Assembly: GCA_009731375.1 (NCBI GenBank)
Contig: BJOX01000219.1
Location: forward strand, 97,303-161,302
Direction: 5' to 3'
Source: Paulinella micropora
Lineage: Eukaryota > Cercozoa > Imbricatea > Euglyphida
Length of the DNA: 64,000 nt
In this document: piece by piece, positions 56,263-64,000 of the stretch
Layout: the number at the start of each line of letters is the position of its first letter
Position numbering within the stretch: the first letter of the stretch is position 1
The notes under the pieces: generated by a model
Told to the model about the DNA's origin: nothing
The model's input: the letters and a program-made list of their open reading frames with translations, nothing else
The model's database searches: none
Made by a program: the position numbers and the translations under genes

Positions 56263-56803
56263 ACTTCACGGAGTGAACCAAGGCCACTTGAGGTGTCACT
56301 GACCCTCCCTTGGGCTTGGTTTTTTGAAATGGGTGCCATCTGTCGACAGACAGAGAATTAGGGGATGGTGTGGGTGTGCTGGGCCCGTGGTGGGGTGCCT
56401 TATGTGTGCCTAGCCATACGCCTATAAGTCACATGCCGAAATAGCGACGGGAAGCACAATCCTGTTCGCTCAGGGTGCCCTTTCTCGCTTGTTGAGCCCG
56501 GAATAAAACCCACAGTGCTCTGTCGGTTTATACTAGACTGTCGAACAGTCTCGAAACTCCATCTGCTTACTGGGCCCTCTGTAATGGAGGTGGGAGCTCG
56601 TTCTGCAAGGGGCGTTTATGGAACGAGCCCTGGCCCCGCCTGGTACTAGGGAGCTTTGGTATCGCCTGTATCAGTCCCTTCCGTGCAAACATCACGGCTT
56701 AGCTGGGCATCGGGTTAATACTTTACCCACAGACTTCCTTGGTTGACGAAATCAGAAGCTCCTTTTTTCTGATATTAGTCGATATCTCATCAGTTGATCT
56801 CAT
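56263..56803. mobile_element. about 540-bp repeated element, copy 1
   Basis: The unit begins ACTTCACGGAGTGAACCAAGG and ends GATATCTCATC. It abuts a (CTAT)n tract at one side and another unit at the other. There is no coding frame. Other copies: 56809-56968 (cut by a gap), 57920-58010 (end only), 59087-59271 (end part), 59278-59806. Confidence 0.8.
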
Positions 56804-57370
56804 CACTTACTTCACGGAGTGAACCAAGGCCACTTGAGGTGTCACTGACCCTCCCTTGGGCTTGATGTTTTGAAATGGGTGCCACCTGTCGACAGACAGA
56901 GAATTAGGGGATGGTGTGGGTGTGCTGGGCCCGTGGTGGGGTGCCTTATGTGTGCCTAGCCATACGCCNNNNNNNNNNNNNNNNNNNNNNNNNNNNNNNN
57001 NNNNNNNNNNNNNNNNNNNNNNNNNNNNNNNNNNNNNNNNNNNNNNNNNNNNNNNNNNNNNNNNNNNNNNNNNNNNNNNNNNNNNNNNNNNNNNNNNNNN
57101 NNNNNNNNNNNNNNNNNNNNNNNNNNNNNNNNNNNNNNNNNNNNNNNNNNNNNNNNNNNNNNNNNNNNNNNNNNNNNNNNNNNNNNNNNNNNNNNNNNNN
57201 NNNNNNNNNNNNNNNNNNNNNNNNNNNNNNNNNNNNNNNNNNNNNNNNNNNNNNNNNNNNNNNNNNNNNNNNNNNNNNNNNNNNNNNNNNNNNNNNNNNN
57301 NNNNNNNNNNNNNNNNNNNNNNNNNNNNNNNNNNNNNNNNNNNNNNNNNNNNNNNNNNNNNNNNNNNNNN

Positions 57371-57383
57371 GTATGTATATGTG

Positions 57384-57450
<67 letters not shown>

Positions 57451-57476
57451 GTGTATGTATATGTATATGCATATGC

Positions 57477-57528
<52 letters not shown>

Positions 57529-57539
57529 ATGTATATGTG

Positions 57540-57570
<31 letters not shown>

Positions 57571-57575
57571 GACAA
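57371..57575. repeat. (GTATAT)n microsatellite after a gap
   Basis: Hexameric GTATAT units run from the 402-bp gap (56969-57370) to 57570. Unique AT-rich DNA follows to 57920 without a gene. Confidence 0.9.
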
Positions 57576-58004
57576 AATACGTAACATACATGATAGGCAT
57601 TCTACGCGCGGTAAGTATGTTGCAGATAGACGGAGTACACCATGCATACACATACACATAGAAATAAGGAATAGTGAAAAAATTCGGCCGGAACAAATTA
57701 TCCCGTAATAACGGTACATTTGTTATTCAAAGTGAAGAATTTCGACCAGCCGGTAATTACGGTACAATTGTTGTCCACAAATAAAGGTTTAGCCGAAAAT
57801 TCCCTGTATTTCCGGTTGGCCGAAAGGTAAGGTGGCCAAAATTTTTCACCCAACCTTTCATACACATATATGGCAAACTGCAGCGAGATGGTGCACGATC
57901 GCCTAGCACTACGTGACATCTCTGGGCATCGGGTTAATACTTTACCCACAGACTTCCTTGGTTGACGAAATCAGAAGCTCCTTTTTTTCTGACATTAGTC
58001 GATA

Positions 58005-58008
58005 TCTC

Positions 58009-58069
<61 letters not shown>

Positions 58070-58074
58070 ATCTA

Positions 58075-58127
<53 letters not shown>

Positions 58128-58137
58128 ATCTAATCTA

Positions 58138-58190
<53 letters not shown>

Positions 58191-58223
58191 CCTATCTACC
58201 TACCTACCTACCTACCTACCTAC

Positions 58224-58276
<53 letters not shown>
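58005..58276. repeat. (CTAT)n tract after element end
   Basis: The tract continues directly from the GATATCTCAT end of a partial 540-bp element. Confidence 0.95.
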
Positions 58277-58394
58277 ATCAGACTGCAAATTTCCGGGGCC
58301 TAGTGCCCATCTCCAGCCCACTGCCCAACCAAAAACTGGTGGCGGGGTGGAATGGATGCCTATGTCTTCGGATATGCAGAGCTGATAGACCAAC

Positions 58395-58875
58395 ATATCT
58401 AAAGCTAAAGCTAAAGCTAAGGCTAAGGCTAAGGCTAAGGCTAAGGCTAAGGCTAAAGCTAAAGCTAAAGCTAAGGCTAAGGCTAAGTCTAATTCTAAGT
58501 CTAAGCCTACGCCTAAGCCTAAGCCTAAGCCTAAACCTAAACCTAAACCTACAGCTACAGCTACAGCTAAACCTGAACCTGAACCTTAATCTTAATCTTA
58601 ATCTAAATCTTAATCTTAGTCTAAATATAAAAATATAAAAATCTAAAAATTTAAAAATCAAAATCAAAATCAAAATCAAAATGTAAATGTAAATGTAAAT
58701 ATAAATGTAAATCTTAATCTTAATCTTAATCTTAATCTTAATCTAATCTAATCTAATCTAATCTAATCTAGTCTAATCTAGTCTAGTCTAGTCTAGTCTA
58801 GTCTAGTCGAATCGAATCGAATCGAATCGAATCTAATCTAATCTAATCTAATCTAATCTAATCTAATCTAATCTA

Positions 58876-58880
<5 letters not shown>
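58395..58880. repeat. drifting CTAA-type hexamer array
   Basis: AAAGCT units change stepwise to AAGGCT, AAGCCT, AAACCT, then to CTTAAT and CTAAT pentamers, CTAGT and CGAAT units. Neighbouring units are identical in runs of three to eight. Confidence 0.9.
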
Positions 58881-58944
<64 letters not shown>

Positions 58945-59007
58945 ACCTATCTATCTATCAGTCTATCAGTATCAGTCAGTCTGTCTGTCTGTCTATCTGT
59001 CTACCTG

Positions 59008-59086
<79 letters not shown>
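58880..59086. repeat. (CTAT)n microsatellite
   Basis: (CTAT)n with a few CTGT and CAGT variants. It ends at a partial copy of the 540-bp element. Confidence 0.95.
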
Positions 59087-59277
59087 GGCGCTTATGGAAC
59101 GAGCCCTGGCCCCGCCTGGTACTAGGGAGCTTTGGTATCGCCTGTATCAGTCCCTTCCGTGCAAACATCACGGCTTAGCTGGGCATCGGGTCAATACTTT
59201 ACAGACTTCCTTGGTTGACGAAATCAGAAGCTCCTTTTTTCTGACATTAGTCGATATCTCATCTATTGATCTCATCA

Positions 59278-59806
59278 CTTACTCCACGAAGTGAACCAAG
59301 GCCACTTGAGGTGTCACTGACCCTCCCTTGGGCTTGATTTTTTGAAATGGGTGCCATCTGTCGACAGACAGAGAATTAGGGGATGGTGTGGGTGTGCTGG
59401 GCCCGTGGTGGGGTGCCTTATGTGTGCCTAGCCATACGCCTATAAGTCACATGCCGAAATAGCGACGGGAAGCACAATCCTGTTCCCTCAGGGTGCCCTT
59501 TCTCGCTTGTTGAGCCCGGAATAAAACTCACATTGCTCTGTCGGTTTATACTAGACTGTCGAAGAGTCTCGAAACTCCATCTGCTTACTGGGCCCTCTGT
59601 AATGGAGGTGGGAGCTCGTTCTGCAAGGGGCGCTTATGGAACGAGCCCTGGCCCCGCCTGGTACTAGGGAGCTTTGGTATCGCCTGTATCAGTCCCTTCC
59701 GTGCAAACATCACGGCTTAGCTGGGCATCGGGTCAATACTTTACAGACTTCCTTGGTTGACGAAATCAGAAGCTCCTTTTTTCTGACATTAGTCGATATC
59801 TCATCT
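59278..59806. mobile_element. about 540-bp repeated element, full copy
   Basis: Nearly identical to 56263-56803, with a short deletion near TTTACAGACTTCC and again (CTAT)n at its end. Confidence 0.8.
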
Positions 59807-60013
59807 ATCTACCTATCTATCTATCTATATCTAAGTTACAAAGTGGATTGGTAGGAGGCAGGTAGAAGGCAGGAAGAAAGAAACATGGACCGCTTGTGTT
59901 GCAGCCAGCAAGGTGTCCCGCCTAGTTTTCGCCTAAGGCAGCAGACGAGCTGCACACTCGAAACACAAAGCGCCGAACCCAATTCCAAATTCGACTAAGG
60001 GATCCTGTATGTA

Positions 60014-60220
60014 TCAGCAAAGACCAAGAGACTCGGTAGTAATGGAGTAGCTGACCCTGGCCTCTAGGTAGGTAGAGAGCTGTGAGTGTTGGAAGCGGTC
60101 TTCTTCGTCGGAGAGCTCCTCCTCTGCTGAGCTGTCCGAGTCCGAGCTCCCCTCCTCTGATTCCTCCCCAACTGCCTGCCAATCCTCGGCGTCCATACAA
60201 CGCCCCCGCCCGTCTACCAT
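60014..60220 (-). CDS. possible host exon, acidic
   Basis: The - strand frame encodes an acidic Ser/Asp/Glu-rich stretch (EESEEGSSDSDSSAEEELSD) followed by a less biased end. Its base composition resembles the GC-rich host exons. No domain is seen. DNA from 60230 to 61340 is AT-rich and unique and holds nothing I can support as a gene. Confidence 0.2.
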   Translation of the reverse strand: MVDGRGRCMDAEDWQAVGEESEEGSSDSDSSAEEELSDEEDRFQHSQLSTYLEARVSYSITTESLGLC

Positions 60221-61339
60221 CTCCAGTAGTCCCTGTCGTTGACGAGAAAGCCTTCTGAAAGAGACGCTACCAACAAAAATTCACACAAGGCGTCAGTATA
60301 CTCTCACACCTTGCACATGCATGAAATATCTTTATCATGTGTGTGCATCCAGCTACCTTGACAATTATTCCTACAGCCTCAAGTCCACCGTCTGTCTACA
60401 CCTTTACACCAAACAATCTATGTGGTTTTACGTAAAGTTGAAGTATGAAAATATTACGATGAAGTACCGTTGTTATTACATTACAATACGTAGTATTATA
60501 CTCTTTTTGGGTATAGATCGTATTATGTAAGTATACATATGTTTCTGAAAGGAGGATATAAGTACTGTTCTAAGCAACATAATTTTATAATACGGCTTTA
60601 TTTGACTAATGTGTGATATTTTCCTACACCAGTGAAGCTCAGTGAACTAAGCGAATATTGGTGTGTCTATGTTTGTGTTTTGCGAAACCACCAACCCTTG
60701 CTTTACACTCAGGTATGATATGGTAAGACAAAGCGAAAGAAACGATCGTGAGTCTCTGAGTATTGTTAAGTACTCTTGTTTACAAAAATATATCCATTTG
60801 GTCTACAAACACATTAAATAAATACATGACGTCAACATACACAACACACGTGAATCTAAACAAAACATGAGGAAAGGAGAAGTAATTTCATAGGAATGCA
60901 CTCCCCTTTACGGAAACTATACCCCTAAAGACAAACAGAAGCAGGACTACTGGAATAACAGATCACTAATTACAAATTGAAATTCAAACTAAGAAAATTT
61001 CAGTACGTGGTATGGTAACCCCAGGCTGGTGGCATTTTCCTCAATCTGCCGCACTATTGCCGATATATACCCGGTTTGAGGCAATTGGGCGATTTTTCCG
61101 GAGTTTGCAAATAAAGCACTTTTTGTATGATTGAGAGCGCGGGATTGCATATAAAATGTCCATATGTGTGAGTTTATTTACCTTTATTAAGCAGAACGAT
61201 TTGTGTAAAGCGATTGAAAGTTTTTACAAATTTTTACGCAAATCACTGTTTTATAAATCATGTAAGGAAATGCCTCCTGTGCATACACGTCAGATCTCAC
61301 GTACTATTTAATACAGCAGTTTTGCAACATACATACACA

Positions 61340-61527
61340 TACCTGCCTACCTACCTACCTACCTACCTACCTACCTACCTACCTACCTACCTACCTACCT
61401 ACCTAACTACCTAACTACCTACCTACCTACCTACCTTCCTACCTACCTACCTACCTACCTACCTACCTACCCACCTACCCACCCACCTACCTACCTATGT
61501 ACATACATACATACATACATACATATG

Positions 61528-61558
<31 letters not shown>

Positions 61559-61766
61559 GTATGTCATACATACATACATACATACATACATACATACATA
61601 CATACATAATATACATACATACACACATACATACATACATACACACATACATACATATATACATACATACATACATACCTACATACATATGTACATACAT
61701 ACATACATACATACATACTTACATACACACATACCATGTACATGCGTACATACATACATACATACA

Positions 61767-61797
<31 letters not shown>

Positions 61798-61798
61798 G

Positions 61799-61832
<34 letters not shown>

Positions 61833-62475
61833 CGTACGTACACACATACATACATACATACATACATACATACATACCTACATACATACCTACATACGTA
61901 TATACATACATACATACATACATACACACATACATACATACATACATACATACATACATACATACACACATACACACATACATACATACATACATACATA
62001 CATGTCCAATACATGTACATACATACATACATACATACATACATACATACATACATACATACATACGTACGTACGTACGTACGTACGTACGTACATACAT
62101 ACATGCATACAAACCAGACAGACACACATACATACATACATACATACATACATACATACATAGATACATAGATACATAGACACATACATGCAGACATGCA
62201 GACATGCAGACATACATACATACATACATACATACATTCATACATACATTCATACACACATACATACACACATACATACAAATACACACACATACATACA
62301 TACATACATACATACATACATACATACGTAGACAACATACACAAGATTTATAACATATATTACATAGCATACAATACATACATACAATACATACATACAA
62401 TACATACATACATACATACATACATACATACATACATACATACATACGTACGTACGTACGTACGTACGTACGTGC

Positions 62476-62508
<33 letters not shown>

Positions 62509-62700
62509 CATACGTACATACGTACATACATACGTACGTACGTACGTATGTACGTACGTACGTACATACATACATACATACATACATACATACATACAAA
62601 GACAGCATGCATAGCATTCATGCATTCATGTATACATACATACATATATACATACATACATACATACATACATGCATACATGCATACATACATACATACA
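61340..62700. repeat. (CCTA)n then (ACAT)n tract, 1.36 kb
   Basis: (CCTA)n lies at 61343-61495 and (ACAT)n with ACGT and CACA variants at 61498-62700. It lies upstream of the tafazzin-like exon and is probably intronic. Confidence 0.97.
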
Positions 62701-62738
62701 TTGAAGCTGTGGTGTTTGTGCTTGTGTTGTGTGTGCAG

Positions 62739-63282
62739 CTGGATGCGGCGGCTGCTGCTGCAGCGTGTGGCTGTGGCGACCTTGCCGTGCGCACTGGGCT
62801 GGCACTTGGCCCAGCCACGGGGCAAGACTGAGAGCGAGGAGGCTGTGCAGCGGTACAGCAGCAGGGACAGCGAGCAGGCTGTGGAGCGGGTGCTGCTGGG
62901 GCAGCGTTGGCACGTTCTGCCACGGCTGGCTGCCTCCTCCTCTTCTTCCTCTCCCGACTCCGCCCTGCCCGCGCCGCCTGCTTCCACTGCGTCTTCCTCC
63001 TCTTCTCCCTCTCCGCCCAAGCCTGAACACTTCATCGACGAAGACGCTTTCACCAGACCACAAGGCCCGCTGGACCGCCTGCAGACTGCGGTAGTCACCT
63101 TCGCTTTGGGCATGGTGGCCTGGACCTACATGTTTCTCCTCAACGAGACCACCATCTACAACGGCAAGACGTTCGTGGACTGCGTGCTGAATCGGCCCAG
63201 GGGTCGTGCGTTGGTGTCGGTCATGAACCACGTCTCTGCTGTGGACGACCCGGCCATCACCGCCGCGCTGCTGCCCTTAGTG
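62739..63282 (+). CDS. tafazzin-like acyltransferase, exon
   Basis: The exon starts after TGTGTGCAG and ends at GTG|GTCACG (63282, phase 0). Near its end it encodes VTFALGMVAWTYMFLLNET and SVMNHVSAVDDP. The latter is the catalytic HX4D motif as found in tafazzins (NHxSxxDDP). Tafazzin is a mitochondrial phospholipid-lysophospholipid transacylase that remodels cardiolipin. The N-terminal 90 residues are GC-rich, with a Ser/Pro-rich linker that looks lineage-specific. A donor at 63308 is also possible but gives the wrong phase for the next exon. Confidence 0.75.
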
Positions 63283-63563
63283 GTCACGCGCGCTCTTGCC
63301 CTGCTGAAGTGAGCAGTGGTGCGTTGGCTGGTGGCTAGTAATTGTAATACTAAAATTAATGGTAATAGTTATATTAGGAGTAATAATAAAAACACAAACA
63401 GCGGCAAGAATGACAAGTAAAGGCAAAGACCGGGTGGGGAAGATATAGTATATGTAAAGCAATCGGTAGCTTGAGCGAGTTGGAAGAGCAGGCTGAACAG
63501 ACACAGAGTGCACTTGCATACTAAGCCCAAGCTGAGCAGAAGAGTGCACTTGCATGCTACCAG

Positions 63564-63673
63564 GTGCTGGCGGACCACACGCGGCTGCGCTGGATCCTGG
63601 GCGCGTCCGACCGCTGCTTTCACCGGCCTGCCATGGCCTGGATGTCCCGCCACGGAAAGGTCACCTCGCAACC
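63564..63673 (+). CDS. tafazzin-like acyltransferase, next exon (partial)
   Basis: After GCTACCAG the frame reads VLADHTRLRWILGASDRCFH, then PAMAWMSRHGKV, matching the RWxxGAxDICF...FFxxGKV segment that follows the catalytic motif in tafazzins. It joins the previous exon in phase 0 across a 281-bp intron. It is cut by the gap at 63674-63759. The DNA after the gap to 64000 is C- and T-rich without a clear exon. Confidence 0.72.
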
Positions 63674-64000
63674 NNNNNNNNNNNNNNNNNNNNNNNNNNN
63701 NNNNNNNNNNNNNNNNNNNNNNNNNNNNNNNNNNNNNNNNNNNNNNNNNNNNNNNNNNNCCCCCCCCCCCCCCCCCCCCTCCCCTTGCTCCCCAACACAC
63801 ACACACACAAACACGTAGCGGACTTCTATTTTTGCTTTTCTCCTCCTTTCTCCTCTCCTCCTCCTTCTTCTCCCTTTTCTTTTCTTCTGTTCGTTTCTTT
63901 CTGCTCTCTTTCTGTTTTTCCTCCTGCCTTTCTCCTGTCATCACCTCTGTGCTGTGTTCCGCTGTGCTGGCGCGGGTTGTATATGTATGTACGCATGTAT

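Noticed and set aside
56263-59806. Structural RNA gene in the 540-bp repeat
   Set aside because: I could not identify tRNA, 5S or snRNA features by eye; a repeat element is the more careful call.
61497-62625. Long frames of Thr-Tyr-Ile-His or Cys-Met-Tyr-Val repeats
   Set aside because: They are translations of the (ACAT)n tract.
61340-62700. CRISPR-like array
   Set aside because: Units are 4 bp with no spacers; this is a microsatellite in a eukaryotic context.

Overview
The window is nuclear DNA of an unidentified unicellular eukaryote, most likely an alga or other protist. GC-rich spliced host exons (an Asteroid/ASTE1-like nuclease and a tafazzin-like acyltransferase) sit in very large tracts of simple repeats. 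Between them lie an AT-rich endogenous DNA virus and several layers of retrotransposons and DNA transposons. Nine runs of N break the assembly. Most of them fall next to homopolymers or microsatellites.

Positions about 480-20310 hold an endogenous Polinton-like virus (PLV). It carries the expected PLV set: double-jelly-roll major capsid protein, penton-type minor capsid protein, A32/FtsK-HerA-type packaging ATPase, adenain-type protease and a protein-primed family B DNA polymerase. Accessory genes are a long fibre with an F5/8C-like domain and an S74-type self-processing chaperone tail, a lipase with GHSLGG, a DUF3223/DCL-like protein, an ExoX-C-terminus-like protein and a stand-alone HIRAN protein. 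The virion genes run on + from 4.8 to 14.3 kb, and several start just after a shared T-tract/AATATA promoter-like element. The polymerase and small right-end genes are on -. Most genes carry frameshifts or stops, so the copy is decaying, poorly sequenced, or both. No integrase or terminal inverted repeats were recognised.

Positions 20.7-28.6 kb hold two non-LTR retrotransposon families on -. One has an AT-hook N-terminal part and occurs as a long copy followed by a 5'-truncated copy; the other is a Jockey/RTE-like RT. Positions 28.6-39.7 kb hold an ASTE1-like host gene on +. Its introns are filled with (CT)n, (TA)n and (TTC)n tracts and one degenerate Tc1/mariner element.

Positions 40.2-54.9 kb are a nested Ty1/copia locus. 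A + element (40503-51395, target duplication GCTAT) has an internally deleted - element (40541-43785, target duplication CCTAG) inserted in its 5' LTR. A second copia family follows (51557-54516), with a TA-duplicating MITE in its RT; another MITE copy lies at 40192. All three copia elements have a primer-binding site complementary to the anticodon arm of initiator tRNA-Met, which places an AUG inside the primer site.

Positions 55-64 kb hold a small chromo/Tudor-like exon fragment, a repeated element of about 540 bp tied to (CTAT)n tracts, a drifting CTAA-type hexamer array, a long (ACAT)n tract and the tafazzin-like exons. All calls come from reading the sequence; no database search was possible.
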